A stretch of 64,000 nt of DNA from CAZEBW01 sp964510205 (GCA_964510205.1 CAZEBW010000002.1:1-64000); one strand, 5' to 3'; shown: positions 37,074-46,995, counted from the first letter of the stretch. Translations and numbers: made by a program. The notes: a model not told the origin generated them from the sequence alone.

Positions 37074-38378
37074 ATGCTTGGTCGAGTGTCTGGTTTCATC
37101 CGATTTATCACCGATCCCAAAGTGTGGCGTGAGCTATTTCGCCTGCGCAAGCTATCCCAAGAACGTTACGGGCCACACTTGCAGCTATCCAGCACTACAG
37201 CGCCTATAGCACCGCTTCGGCTGGTGTGGAAAATGCTCACTATGCAGAAAATTGTCCGATTTGGCGACACCTATGTCGTCAACTCGTTTCTGCCACCCTT
37301 TCCTAGCACAGCTTTTGAGGCCCTGGTCTTCCGCAATCTGCAGGCTGTCAAGCATGGTGAGCCTCAGCACCTGGTTGTGCCGCCTTCATCTACACACGTA
37401 GCTATTACTAGTCGCTGCCCACTGCGGTGCTGGCATTGCAGCAAGGCCAGCCGACCGGGGCAGCGAGACATGCCTACAGAGCGCTGGTTGGAGGTGCTCG
37501 CCGAGTTACAAGAATGGGGAGTTGGTGTGATCGCCTTCACTGGTGGTGAACCCCTCATGCATCCTCGATTAGAGGAAATGATCGCCAGTGTAGACAATCG
37601 CTCAATCACCTACATTTTCACCTCGGGTCTTGGGCTGGACACCGAACGGGCGCGCCGCCTCAAGAAGGCCGGGCTCTTTGGGGTGATTGTCAGTCTGGAC
37701 CATCACGACGAGGCTAAGCACGATCAAATGCGTGGCTACAAGGGGGCGTATGCTCATGCTATAAGGGCACTTGGGGCATCGCGTAGCGCCGGAATGTACA
37801 CGATGATGCAGCTAGTCTTGACCAAGGAACTTCTGCATAGTGATGGCCTCTACCAGATGTTCGAACTGGGCCGCAGGCTGAACGTCCACGAGGTACGCAT
37901 CCTGCCCCTCATTCCAACCGGACAGCTTCTTTACGCCGGTAGCGAGGTGTTGTTGACCGAGGAAGAGCGGCAGCAAATTATCCAGATAGACAGACAAGCA
38001 AACGGTTTGCTTGGCTACCCCAAGGTAACCAGTTCCATTCGGGTCGAGAGCGTAGAACTATTTGGCTGCGGAGCTGGTTCTCAACACTCCTACATCGACG
38101 CGGCGGGCAACGTCTATCCCTGCGATTTCGTACCGCTTAGCTTTGGCAGTGTGGCGGAACGGAACTTCCGCGACATCTGGTGTGAAGTCTCAACACTCAT
38201 GGGCGGGCCGCGCAGCCGGTGCTTTATGCTCGACAACGTTGAGGCTGTGCGCCAAGCTGCCAACGGACAACTCCCGCTACTAGCCGAAACATCACGCCGC
38301 ATTTGTCAACAATGCAAGGTTTCTGACACGCCCGATTCCTATCATCAGTGGGGACAAATGTGGCAACAGGGTCAGTAG
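37074..38378 (+). CDS. Radical SAM/SPASM enzyme (first)
   Basis: 434 residues. Radical SAM motif CPLRCWHC (C115, C119, C122) and IAFTGGEPLMHP, with a SPASM-type C-terminal region holding further cysteines: FGCGAGSQHSYIDAAGNVYPCDFVPL and ICQQC. SPASM enzymes modify peptides, sugars or small molecules using extra iron-sulphur clusters. The substrate here is unknown. A 110-residue N-terminal extension precedes the core. Confidence 0.83.
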   Translation: MLGRVSGFIRFITDPKVWRELFRLRKLSQERYGPHLQLSSTTAPIAPLRLVWKMLTMQKIVRFGDTYVVNSFLPPFPSTAFEALVFRNLQAVKHGEPQHLVVPPSSTHVAITSRCPLRCWHCSKASRPGQRDMPTERWLEVLAELQEWGVGVIAFTGGEPLMHPRLEEMIASVDNRSITYIFTSGLGLDTERARRLKKAGLFGVIVSLDHHDEAKHDQMRGYKGAYAHAIRALGASRSAGMYTMMQLVLTKELLHSDGLYQMFELGRRLNVHEVRILPLIPTGQLLYAGSEVLLTEEERQQIIQIDRQANGLLGYPKVTSSIRVESVELFGCGAGSQHSYIDAAGNVYPCDFVPLSFGSVAERNFRDIWCEVSTLMGGPRSRCFMLDNVEAVRQAANGQLPLLAETSRRICQQCKVSDTPDSYHQWGQMWQQGQ

Positions 38379-38383
38379 GTAGT

Positions 38384-39100
38384 ATGATGCACCGATTGGG
38401 TGGGCCTGTTTCAGACGACCAGTCGGCGAACATGGCACATGCTCGGCGGGTGTCAGCTTATGATTGCCTGATGCGACCGCTGGAGGCAGTAGGACTGCGC
38501 ACACTGCGCCGGTTTCTGGTAGCTCACGCCCGCGGCAATGTACTGGAAGTGGGCGTAGGAACCGGCACCAACCTGCCGTTCTATCCCAAGGATTGTGTGC
38601 TGACAGCGATTGACACCGACATCCGGGCGCTCGAAGTGGCACAACGGAAAGCTAACCTGGTTCATTGTCATGTAACGCTTGTTCAAATGGATATTCACCA
38701 GCTGGGATTCACCAACCAAAGCTTCGATGCGGTGGTGGTAACATTGGTCCTATGTGCCGTATCCGAACCCAAGACTGTATTGGGTGAGATCAGTCGGGTT
38801 CTAAGACCAGGTGGACAGCTATTACTCATTGAGCATGTTCTAAGTTCCTCTCGGTTAATCGGCCGCTTACAGGATTGGTTGAACTCTGCCTGGCATCGGG
38901 CTATTAGATGCAACTTGAACCGAGATACAGCCCGTCTTGTTCAGGACGCAGGGTTCCAAGCCGTTTATACTCGAAGACTATTGGCAGGCTCACTTCTGTT
39001 CAGTGTGTACGAGGCTGATGAAATGTGCAGGATGGATGGCGCACCTATTAATGATAGGCGAACTCATGGATCGGTTGCTACTAGGGACGAAGCCCGTTGA
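38384..39100 (+). CDS. UbiE-like SAM methyltransferase
   Basis: 238 residues. GNVLEVGVGTGTNLPFYP, TAIDTDIRALEVAQRKA, FDAVVVTLVLCAVSEP and LRPGGQLLLIEHVLSSS are the classical class I motifs. Relatives methylate quinones, phospholipids and small molecules. The start at 38384 follows the previous stop within six bases, and the 3-prime end overlaps the next gene by about 35 bases, so translation is coupled. Confidence 0.82.
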   Translation: MMHRLGGPVSDDQSANMAHARRVSAYDCLMRPLEAVGLRTLRRFLVAHARGNVLEVGVGTGTNLPFYPKDCVLTAIDTDIRALEVAQRKANLVHCHVTLVQMDIHQLGFTNQSFDAVVVTLVLCAVSEPKTVLGEISRVLRPGGQLLLIEHVLSSSRLIGRLQDWLNSAWHRAIRCNLNRDTARLVQDAGFQAVYTRRLLAGSLLFSVYEADEMCRMDGAPINDRRTHGSVATRDEAR

Positions 39101-40046
39101 AAAGAGATCGCTGAACAAGTTGTCTGCTGCAACCAGAGTAGTGAGGGGGCTAATTGAGGCAGCCAGACCTGGTATGTGGCTCAAGCCGCTGTTTCTGATG
39201 CTGGTCGCGTCCACCTACGCGCTGGGCGAGCTCCCCGACCTCCGCAGGTTCCTGGCTGGCTTTGTCATTGTCGGTCCCCTGCTATGGGGCGGGCTCTACA
39301 TGCTCAATGCTGTGACAGATGTGGCGGAGGACGCCCGCCATCCTGTGAAACGTCTGCGGCCCTTCCCCTCTGGCCGGGTTAGGCCTCGCTTGGGGGCATG
39401 GGTCAGTTGGGGCATGATAAGTGCCGCTATACTGCTTAGCCTGCGTTTTGATCACCTATTTGCATTATGTGTGCTGCTGATGTGGCTTAAGCAACTGGCT
39501 TACACGCTTCCACCACTGCGCTTGAAGCAGAAGTTCTTCTGGGACATCCTGAGTGGCTCAGTGGGCAACTCGACGCTCCGGTTCGCTGCGGGCTGGTTCC
39601 TCTTCTCGCAGGATTGGCACCTGCCGCTGCTGCTCCTTCTTTTTGCCGAGTGTTTGCAACTAGCTGGCTTCTTTGTGAACCGTCTGTTCACAAACTACTT
39701 CATGGATCTTGAAAGGGAACTGAACTACAGCAGTACATCGGCGCGTCTGTCTCCTGCAGCCATCAGACGAATAATCGTCGGATGCTGGATCGTGGGCATT
39801 GCTTCTTTCGTTTTCCTGGCCTTGAACAGCAGGCTGGCCGTCTACCCGCACTTTCTTGGTGCTCTACCCATACAATCGTTGATCGTCCTCGTGTTACTCC
39901 TGGCGGCGGTGCCCTTCTTCAAGCAGGCCATGGTCAGGGCTGAGCGCTTCTCGTACCGCGAGTCCCAGGTGTACTATGATCTCCCACTGGTGTACATGTT
40001 TATTCTATCAGTGTTGCTGTCGGCCATCATCAAGCTTAACGCATAA
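39066..40046 (+). CDS. UbiA-type prenyltransferase family membrane protein (first)
   Basis: 326 residues with eight or nine hydrophobic helices. The first polar loop, NAVTDVAEDARHPVKRLRPF, matches the UbiA family's NDxxD..D...KP/RP region, which binds prenyl diphosphate and Mg. UbiA enzymes attach isoprenoid chains to aromatic, quinone or glycerol-phosphate acceptors. The frame is open to 38937; I take the ATG at 39066, but the start is uncertain. Confidence 0.78.
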   Translation: MDRLLLGTKPVEKRSLNKLSAATRVVRGLIEAARPGMWLKPLFLMLVASTYALGELPDLRRFLAGFVIVGPLLWGGLYMLNAVTDVAEDARHPVKRLRPFPSGRVRPRLGAWVSWGMISAAILLSLRFDHLFALCVLLMWLKQLAYTLPPLRLKQKFFWDILSGSVGNSTLRFAAGWFLFSQDWHLPLLLLLFAECLQLAGFFVNRLFTNYFMDLERELNYSSTSARLSPAAIRRIIVGCWIVGIASFVFLALNSRLAVYPHFLGALPIQSLIVLVLLLAAVPFFKQAMVRAERFSYRESQVYYDLPLVYMFILSVLLSAIIKLNA

Positions 40047-40080
40047 TGTCTTGTTCCGTGGCTGACCATCGGGGCAGCGA

Positions 40081-41379
40081 ATGCAACGATTCCGTGGCGT
40101 GCAGAGGAGAAATACGTCGGTGAAGCAAGGGTCGGCAATGCATCAGCAGCAGCTATTGCCGGCCTTCCCCCTGTACGGCTTTCACTGGCGGATGAAAGAT
40201 GAGTGGGTGAGCGCTGACTTGGATGCTACTCCTGTGCAGCCTGTGATGCAGGCCATTTGGCGAGATTATTCCTTGCCCACTCATCCGAACGTCGTTCGCT
40301 TTCACATTGACATCATGGCCTACTGGGCCGGGCCCACCAATCATCAGCAGACTGAGGCCAACAAGCTCGTCATCAACAGGCTGATTAACCTGGCCCGTCA
40401 CGCCAGGGCCAGCGGTGTTAGACTCATTCCGATCTTTGCGGGCAGCCATCGTTACCGGTCTGGCAAGGAGCAGCAGTTTCCCATCAAGGTAGCGGCATTC
40501 GTGCGGGATTTCCTGCGCGAGCTACGAAGGCTGAGCGAGAGCGAACTCTACAAGCAGATCGCGATCTGGCAGGTCGAAGACGAGATGAATCATCCCATTC
40601 GCCATGCCGGCTGGGCGGAAGAAGTCTACACCACCATGCTGCTGACCGCCTGCGAGAACATCCGTACCGTCGAGCAAAGACAGGCTGCCCCATATCACGT
40701 GCCCAGAATGGTAATCTTCCCGGCTGACCTGATGTTCTTCAAGGATTTCGTGTTCAGGCCCTGGCGCTACGTCCCGGCTATGCTTAAGCACCGCTTTTAC
40801 GACTTCGTGCCGCCTGGCTATCTGCAGGCATTTGTCAACAGCGAAGCAGTGGACGTCATTGGAGTAGACTTGTACCCCAGTCTGTATGCACCTCTGGCGA
40901 CGACGGATACGTTTCTCAAGCTAGTTGGGCACCTGTGTCGCACCTACGGCCTGGGCACGCGTTGCAACAAACGAATCCTGGTTGCTGAAGTGGGCTATCC
41001 AACGTGGCCCAGCGGCCACGCCCGAGAACAGAAGCAGTTGCGCTTCTATCAGAAGATGATGACGGGGCTCTCCGACTACTATTGGCGTGGCGGCGGGCGA
41101 GAGCAGGGCTTCCTGGGTCTCATCTGGTATTGCTTCAACGATCAGAAGATCAGACCCATCCTCTGGCCACCGCAGGAATGGCGCTTTGGGATAGTGAAGA
41201 CCATCCCGCCCAACGAGTGGTTCGCTACTTATCCGTCGGAGCCCAAGTTAGTGTGGTATTGGCTTCACGACCACGTGATGCCTTACAACGAGAGGAAAAA
41301 GGACCTTGTCGAAGAGAGTGCTCATTGCTCTGGCTCCCCTCGGCGGCGGACACCAGAGCATGGCCCAAGCCATTTCTGA
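40081..41379 (+). CDS. Glycoside-hydrolase-like TIM-barrel protein
   Basis: 432 residues with beta/alpha-barrel features of clan-A glycosidases: VRFHIDIMAYW, RLIPIFAGSHRY, IAIWQVEDEMNHPI (an NE-like acid position reads ED-EMN), DVIGVDLYPSLYAP, RILVAEVGYPTW (likely nucleophile Glu) and LIWYCFND. No signal peptide, so it is cytoplasmic, which is unusual for a degradative glycosidase. It may process a glycosylated intermediate. The start could be ATG 40138 instead. The gene overlaps the glycosyltransferase by 74 bases. Confidence 0.65.
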   Translation: MQRFRGVQRRNTSVKQGSAMHQQQLLPAFPLYGFHWRMKDEWVSADLDATPVQPVMQAIWRDYSLPTHPNVVRFHIDIMAYWAGPTNHQQTEANKLVINRLINLARHARASGVRLIPIFAGSHRYRSGKEQQFPIKVAAFVRDFLRELRRLSESELYKQIAIWQVEDEMNHPIRHAGWAEEVYTTMLLTACENIRTVEQRQAAPYHVPRMVIFPADLMFFKDFVFRPWRYVPAMLKHRFYDFVPPGYLQAFVNSEAVDVIGVDLYPSLYAPLATTDTFLKLVGHLCRTYGLGTRCNKRILVAEVGYPTWPSGHAREQKQLRFYQKMMTGLSDYYWRGGGREQGFLGLIWYCFNDQKIRPILWPPQEWRFGIVKTIPPNEWFATYPSEPKLVWYWLHDHVMPYNERKKDLVEESAHCSGSPRRRTPEHGPSHF

Positions 41380-42424
41380 GGCCCTATCCGAGCTTGACGC
41401 GGACGTCGCCGTCAGCGCTGTGAATGTCTTCTCTGCCGAGTGTAGTACTTTCCCGCTGACTGCCATTCCGTGCCTGTACGCGTTGTTCACGGTGAGGTAT
41501 CCGGCCCTGTGGCGCACCTTATACTATAGCACAAACGGTCACACCCGTTACACCCTTGTCGAGCGACTGGTTCAACCATTGATCCGTCCCAAGTTGGAAA
41601 GAGTGCTGCAGGCAATCCGTCCAGATGTGATCGTTTCCGTCTTCCCGGCGCTGGGTTACACCATCCAACGTGCCGTCCAAGAGCTGGGCTGGCATACTCC
41701 CCTGGGGATCGTGGTTGCGGACCTGTTCAGTATTCACCCGGCTTGGCTGTGCCGGGATGCCGCCTGGTACGCCATGCCCACCGACGAAGCCCGTCGGTCA
41801 TTCGCGTCGACAGGCATTGATTCAGGATCAATCCACGTGTTTGGTCTACCCGTGAGACGGGAGTTCTTACGACAGCCAGATGACCGATATAACCTACGGC
41901 GGGATCTGGGCCTGCCAATAGAGAACTTTGTGGTGCTAATCTCCGGCGGGGGAGAGGGTACGGGGCGATTGGAAGACATGGTTGATACGTTGCTGGCGTC
42001 ACACTTGCCATGTCACCTGGCGGTCGTGACTGGACGAAACGAGCGGCTGCGCCAGCGCCTGGTCCATAAGACCCAGGGTCTCCCTTGCCGTGTACTTGGA
42101 TATGTGGATGATATAGCAAGGTGGATGTGGGCCTCGGACTTGCTCGTGACTAAGGCTGGGCCATCTACTATCATCGAAGCCGTGCACTGCGGCTTGCCGA
42201 TGGTCCTTACTTGGGCAATCCCTGGCCAGGAAGAGGGCAATGTGTCCTTCGTGCTCTCTAACGGATTGGGGATGATGGCGACAGAGCCACAAGACGTCGT
42301 AACGTCTGTCGCCAAATTGCTGACGGACCAGACGCTGGTTGCCGAGATCAGATCCGCCATGCAGAGGGTCCGCCATCCCCATGCTGCGCTTGAGATCGCC
42401 AGGCTCATCCTGGCCAGTGGCTAA
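41306..42424 (+). CDS. MGDG-synthase/MurG-like glycosyltransferase
   Basis: 372 residues with a GT-B fold. The N-terminal LIALAPLGGGHQSMAQAI is typical of diacylglycerol glycosyltransferases, followed by VIVSVFPALGYTI, LGIVVADLFSIHPAWL, VLISGGGEGTGRLEDMVD and the donor-site KAGPSTIIEAVHCGLPMVLTWAIPGQEEGN. It probably transfers a sugar from a UDP-sugar to a lipid at the membrane. TTG start with AAAAAGGA upstream. Confidence 0.85.
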   Translation: MSKRVLIALAPLGGGHQSMAQAISEALSELDADVAVSAVNVFSAECSTFPLTAIPCLYALFTVRYPALWRTLYYSTNGHTRYTLVERLVQPLIRPKLERVLQAIRPDVIVSVFPALGYTIQRAVQELGWHTPLGIVVADLFSIHPAWLCRDAAWYAMPTDEARRSFASTGIDSGSIHVFGLPVRREFLRQPDDRYNLRRDLGLPIENFVVLISGGGEGTGRLEDMVDTLLASHLPCHLAVVTGRNERLRQRLVHKTQGLPCRVLGYVDDIARWMWASDLLVTKAGPSTIIEAVHCGLPMVLTWAIPGQEEGNVSFVLSNGLGMMATEPQDVVTSVAKLLTDQTLVAEIRSAMQRVRHPHAALEIARLILASG

Positions 42425-42447
42425 GTGTTCGCCTATCAGATCATGTT

Positions 42448-43305
42448 ATGAGAGGTGACATGGTGAGAGCAATCGTCGGTGCTATCAAGATAACCAGACC
42501 CTTGAACTGCCTGAGTGCATTGGGCAGTGTCATCCTCGGGGGGTATCTCACCACCGACCCCGCTACGCCTCGGCTCTGGATTGCGGCAGCCGTGACAGCG
42601 ACGCTGACGGCAGCTGGGAACGTGGTGAACGACTACTCTGATGTGGAAACCGACCGCATCAACAAGCCTTTTCGGGCTTTGCCATCCGGTCAATTGAGTC
42701 TGACCGCTGCGGCACGCTGGGCTATGGCCCTTGTGGCCATCGGCCTGGGCTTGAGCACGTTGCTCGGCACGGTGATGGCGCTCATAGCCGCGGTCATGGC
42801 CGCGCTCTTGTATGTATACTCATGGAAGCTCAAACCGTCTTTTCTGGTGGGCAATGCTGTGATCAGTGTAATGTCGGCCATGACCATTGTCTACGGTGGG
42901 ATGGCTGTCAACAGTATCGGCCCCACGCTGGTCCCTGCCATGCTGGTTTTTGTATTCATGTTCTGTCGCGAGATCCTCAAGACCGTCGAGGACTACGAAG
43001 GCGACCGCCTAGTAGGGACACGAACCATTGCTGTGGTCTGGGGCAAGGTGGGCGCGCTGCGCGTGTTCGGCATCCTGGCTATGCTGGTGGCCTTTCTCTC
43101 CCTGCTACCGTGGCTGTTGGGCAACGTATCCGCTGCTTACTTGCTGCTGGTCATACCCGGCGTTGACGCAGTTCTGTTGCTGACAGCGTTCATCCTGCTG
43201 AGGCAACCCTCTCGACGCTACATCAGGATGGCTCTGGTGGCTACCAAGGCTGATTGGGTCCTGTGGATGGGGGCCATGTTCATCGGCGTGGGACTCACGG
43301 TCTGA
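42448..43305 (+). CDS. UbiA-type prenyltransferase, GGGP/DGGGP-synthase-like (second)
   Basis: 285 residues, eight or nine membrane helices. NVVNDYSDVETDRINKPFRALPSG (first Asp-rich motif) and the later EILKTVEDYEGDRLVGTRTIAVVWG (second motif) are complete. This subgroup includes bacterial homologues of archaeal geranylgeranylglyceryl-phosphate transferases and chlorophyll synthases. ATG 42460 is an alternative start with AGAGGTGA directly before it. Confidence 0.85.
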   Translation: MRGDMVRAIVGAIKITRPLNCLSALGSVILGGYLTTDPATPRLWIAAAVTATLTAAGNVVNDYSDVETDRINKPFRALPSGQLSLTAAARWAMALVAIGLGLSTLLGTVMALIAAVMAALLYVYSWKLKPSFLVGNAVISVMSAMTIVYGGMAVNSIGPTLVPAMLVFVFMFCREILKTVEDYEGDRLVGTRTIAVVWGKVGALRVFGILAMLVAFLSLLPWLLGNVSAAYLLLVIPGVDAVLLLTAFILLRQPSRRYIRMALVATKADWVLWMGAMFIGVGLTV

Positions 43306-43316
43306 GGACACGGTCT

Positions 43317-43940
43317 ATGGCAGGGACGAAGCAGACCATGGACAACACAGTAGAAGAAGCTAGCAGGCTCGCCGAGCTGATTTCTCGTTGGATTGACCCG
43401 CGCTACCTAGTGGGGCCTGTTGTACTTGTGGCTGCACTGCGCGGCACTGCCAGCCTAGTGGAAGCTGCTGGGTTGACGCTGCTCACCCTGACAATTGCTG
43501 TGCTGCCACTACTGGCCTTTATTACACTCCAGACGAAGCGAGGAGCCTTCGCCGATGACCAAGTGCCCAAGCAACGCCTTCGAAACCAGGTGTATCTGGT
43601 GGGCAGCGCTTGCCTGCTCTTTTGCCTGTTGATCTTGGTGCTGTGGCAGGCCCCGCGATCGTTAGTGACACTGTTGCTGGCCATGTTGGCCACCAATGCA
43701 ATAGCCGCCGGTCTCAATCTGCGCTGGAAGGTCAGTATTCACACCGGGTCGGTGGCCGGCGCCGCTGTATCCCTGCTGGTGATGGTCGGACCACTGGCTC
43801 TACCCTTGCTTGTACTGATACCACTGGTTGGTTGGACACGAGTCGCTCTACGCCGTCACACGTTGGCCCAGGTTATCGCTGGCGGGACGATCGGGGGTGG
43901 TGTCACTACGTTGGTCTTCTGGCTGATGTCGCCCCTGTGA
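43317..43940 (+). CDS. PAP2-like membrane phosphatase
   Basis: 207 residues with six hydrophobic segments. The active-site pattern of PAP2 phosphatases is visible: KVSIHTGSVAGAA (SxHT), then RVALRRHTLAQVIAGGTIGG (R and catalytic His). These enzymes dephosphorylate lipid or prenyl phosphates. The N-terminal Lys motif (KxxxxxxRP) reads KQRLRNQ and is less clear. It fits a pathway with prenyl diphosphates and lipid phosphates. Starts 12 bases after the preceding UbiA gene. Confidence 0.7.
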   Translation: MAGTKQTMDNTVEEASRLAELISRWIDPRYLVGPVVLVAALRGTASLVEAAGLTLLTLTIAVLPLLAFITLQTKRGAFADDQVPKQRLRNQVYLVGSACLLFCLLILVLWQAPRSLVTLLLAMLATNAIAAGLNLRWKVSIHTGSVAGAAVSLLVMVGPLALPLLVLIPLVGWTRVALRRHTLAQVIAGGTIGGGVTTLVFWLMSPL

Positions 43941-43978
43941 CGATGCGACTCGGATGACCCATCGGGAGAAAGATTCAT

Positions 43979-45076
43979 ATGCCCTTCAACCTGCGTCCTC
44001 GGCATATGCGGTTCTATACGCTGCTGGCACGCTTACCCCACTTCGCCCTGTCCTATGGCAGCAACTTCCGAGTTGTGCCGAAACCGGTGATGATGGTCTG
44101 GGAAGCCACCTACCGCTGTCCGGCGCGTTGTCTGTCGTGCAATCGTTGGCGCATCGGTGCCAGCGACACTGAGTTGACCTCCGCCGAAGCGAAGCGGCTG
44201 GTTGATGATGCCTTCGCTCTCGGCGTCCGCCTGCTGGTCGTGTCTGGTGGCGATCCGTTGATGCGTGGCGATGTGATAACCTTGGGTGGGTATGCCAGAG
44301 CCAGAGGCATGCTGACTGTGCTATGCACGACCGGCGCACCGATCAATGAGAAGAATGTCCATGGCATTATGCAGAGCTTCGACGTCTTCGAGCTGCCTTT
44401 AGACAGTCTGGACCCTGAACTCCACGATCAACTGCACGGCAGGAAGGGCATGTTTGATCGAACAATGAGCACATTGGAACTGCTCTTAGCACACAGACAG
44501 CCACGGCATGGCATTGAGCTGACAACTGTCGTAGGGGACAAAAACTACCGGGAAGTGAGTGAGATCAACCGCCGTTTCGCACCCTTGGGGATCGTGACAG
44601 CCATGCAGCCGCTCCATCAGGGCCTCTATGGGGCCACCACGGAGGACCACTTCACCTGGGCCGCTGGCTATGAGGATGCCTGGAACCAGATGATTGATAA
44701 TTACCTTTGGTACGATGGCTTCTCAAAGCAGGCCCTGGAGAACTTCTTTCGACAAATTCCCATATTTGTACAGACGCCCGAAAAGTTGCGAGATGCATAC
44801 ACTTGCTTTGCCGGGTCCTACTCATTCTTTGTTGATCCAAATGGCTACATCTACATTTGTGATGTGCTGCGCCAACCTGTGGGCAACATCCGGGAGAGGC
44901 CTCTGCAGGACATCTGGGTCGGCCTGGGTGACCTGAGACGGGCCATCGCTGACCCGCAGCGCGGATGCAAATGCTGGCTCTTGTGTACGACGCCGCCTTC
45001 GATGTTTATGACCCGTTGCCTGAGCCGTTGTCCACGGCTCGGTGACAGCAAAGCAACAGGCTCAAGAAACAGGTAG
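43979..45076 (+). CDS. Radical SAM/SPASM enzyme (second)
   Basis: 365 residues. CPARCLSC (C47, C51, C54), VVSGGDPLMRGD, FELPLDSLDPELHDQLHG and a Cys-rich tail (YTCFAGSYSFFVDPNGYIYICDVLRQPVGNI, CKCWLLC) define a SPASM-type enzyme. The N-terminus resembles that of the first SPASM enzyme in the cluster (short hydrophobic lead, then the iron-sulphur motif after a VPKPVMMVWEATYRCP strand). Confidence 0.82.
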   Translation: MPFNLRPRHMRFYTLLARLPHFALSYGSNFRVVPKPVMMVWEATYRCPARCLSCNRWRIGASDTELTSAEAKRLVDDAFALGVRLLVVSGGDPLMRGDVITLGGYARARGMLTVLCTTGAPINEKNVHGIMQSFDVFELPLDSLDPELHDQLHGRKGMFDRTMSTLELLLAHRQPRHGIELTTVVGDKNYREVSEINRRFAPLGIVTAMQPLHQGLYGATTEDHFTWAAGYEDAWNQMIDNYLWYDGFSKQALENFFRQIPIFVQTPEKLRDAYTCFAGSYSFFVDPNGYIYICDVLRQPVGNIRERPLQDIWVGLGDLRRAIADPQRGCKCWLLCTTPPSMFMTRCLSRCPRLGDSKATGSRNR

Positions 45077-45101
45077 TTGTTGACTGACGAGGTGTAATGC
45101 T

Positions 45102-46190
45102 GTGCGCACACACATCAACTCACTACCAGACGCGCTTGGCGATGTGCTAATGCTGGGTCGTGTAGTCACAGCTCCGGTATCGGCACTTCCATCGATCGCT
45201 GGGCACTTTCTTGCTAAACCAGCGACCAACATTATAGATGTTATGGCCCTGTTCTTGCTCGGATTGCTCTATCATTTCTTCGCCTTTGCCCTCAACGACA
45301 TCGTTGATTTGGAGTTGGATCGACGGAATCCTGGGCGAAGACTTGATCCTATGATTCGAGGGGTGTTCAATCCGAAACGCATCTTGCCTGTTGTCCTTAC
45401 TACTGTCCCCGTTTCGCATTTGCTGATTGCGGCTTGGTTCAAGGCTACCATTGAAGCGCACATCCTACTAGCCTTATCATTTGGCCTCATGGCCCTCTAT
45501 AACGTGTACGGGAAAAAAGGCACAGTACCGCCGCCTATCACCGAGGGAGTCTATGGCGTGGCTATTGCCTTGCTGTGTATTGAAGGTGCATTGCTCTCTG
45601 CCCAACCATTCGGGCCATCTGTCAACCTGACCGCCGCATTCCTTGGCTTGCAACTACTTCTGGTCAACGGAGTGGACGGTCATCTCAAGAACCTCGACAC
45701 AGACCTGGCAGGAGGCGTGTGTACCTTGCCGATTTGGCTAGGTGTACGGATCAAGGATGGAATTGTCACGAGCACGACGGCCTTCCGGGCCTACGGTGTC
45801 CTTCTCCAAGGTCTCTCCGTCACCTTGCTGGCCGTCATGGTGTTCCGTCTGATGTCCCTGCTTGCTATATGGGAGCAAATAGTGGCCTGGTTGCTGTCGT
45901 CAGTGCTCGGGATGGGCATGCTGATCGACACGGTCCGCGTGTTATGGGAATCCCGATTGCACAGGCTGCGCAACCCGATCTGCCCGCACGCTATCTTTGC
46001 TTCCATCCTTCTCTGCATGGTGTTGTGGCTGAGTAGCAAGAACAACCTGGTTTTCGCCACATTCATTTTCGGGTTCGTGACCATGTTCGCTTTGCGATAC
46101 TGTCTGGGTCGTCACATGCACGCTCTGGCGGAGCGAATCAGCGTACCCAAGAGTCAAAGGAGGTGCCAAGATGTCATCAGGAAGATATGA
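45102..46190 (+). CDS. UbiA-type prenyltransferase family membrane protein (third)
   Basis: 362 residues with about nine helices. NDIVDLELDRRNPGRRLDPMIRG is the first Asp-rich motif; the second, GVDGHLKNLDTDLAGGVCTLPIWLG, is also recognisable. It is longer than usual, with two or three extra helices at the C-terminus. GTG start with ACGAGGTG. It overlaps the next gene by 20 bases. Confidence 0.8.
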   Translation: MRTHINSLPDALGDVLMLGRVVTAPVSALPSIAGHFLAKPATNIIDVMALFLLGLLYHFFAFALNDIVDLELDRRNPGRRLDPMIRGVFNPKRILPVVLTTVPVSHLLIAAWFKATIEAHILLALSFGLMALYNVYGKKGTVPPPITEGVYGVAIALLCIEGALLSAQPFGPSVNLTAAFLGLQLLLVNGVDGHLKNLDTDLAGGVCTLPIWLGVRIKDGIVTSTTAFRAYGVLLQGLSVTLLAVMVFRLMSLLAIWEQIVAWLLSSVLGMGMLIDTVRVLWESRLHRLRNPICPHAIFASILLCMVLWLSSKNNLVFATFIFGFVTMFALRYCLGRHMHALAERISVPKSQRRCQDVIRKI

Positions 46191-46995
46191 AGCCCTTTGG
46201 ACAAAGGATAGCCAAGAGTTTATTCATGACCAATACGAAGCTCTCAAAGACTACTTGATCCACACCGAACAACGAAGAGAGCAATCTATGAGCCTGTATT
46301 TCACTTTGTTGGCTGCTATTGTTGCAGCGATAGGTGCAGCGTTGGCCGTATCTGATCTGGTAGCCACTCATCTGCCCGTGCTGGAGCTTGCACTGCTTTT
46401 TATCGGCCTTTCCATGGGCGCCTACACATATGGGCTCATATTGTTTTACCGTCACGTCACCTTCGAGTTTCGGATCGAGATGGACAAGATCACACTTCGC
46501 TGGGCCAGGTACCGAGAGGACCATCAGGCATACTACCACTTGCCTGATATTGTCGAGGGATGCCTGATTCCCAGAAATGACGCTGAGACGACATCTTCCC
46601 GTAGGCTTTCATTCGCAAGGCATGTGATCTTTGCGCCAATCAGGCGAATCTGGACAGCGCTGAAGAGTAGCGGCCACAAGCTGCGAAGGTTGTTGAGCAA
46701 TGAGAAGGATGTGCTGTTCATCGTGTCCGCCAATAGTCTCGGCACTGGCTTGGCTGTTAGTCTGTTCGCCAATCCGTTGGTGTTTGCCACTTTGCATATT
46801 CCAGCTTTGCCTGATTGGCTGTTACACCCGGCGCACCCCTATATATCGGGAACAGTTGTGTGGGTACTACAGGTGTCGTTCTATATCCACCAGCACCAAC
46901 GGCTGCTTGGTCGAGCGCAGGTTACATTGCAGGAAGTTGCTGGGGAGCTTCAACGTGGCCAGTCCACGAACGAATCACCGGCAGCAGACCAATAG
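46171..46995 (+). CDS. Membrane protein of unknown function
   Basis: 274 residues. Two adjacent helices (about 43-65 and 69-92), a long cytoplasmic loop of charged helices, and two more hydrophobic segments (about 190-215 and 230-250). The strong ribosome site AAGGAGGTG lies inside the end of the third UbiA gene, so the two are coupled. No family recognised. Confidence 0.65.
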   Translation: MSSGRYEALWTKDSQEFIHDQYEALKDYLIHTEQRREQSMSLYFTLLAAIVAAIGAALAVSDLVATHLPVLELALLFIGLSMGAYTYGLILFYRHVTFEFRIEMDKITLRWARYREDHQAYYHLPDIVEGCLIPRNDAETTSSRRLSFARHVIFAPIRRIWTALKSSGHKLRRLLSNEKDVLFIVSANSLGTGLAVSLFANPLVFATLHIPALPDWLLHPAHPYISGTVVWVLQVSFYIHQHQRLLGRAQVTLQEVAGELQRGQSTNESPAADQ

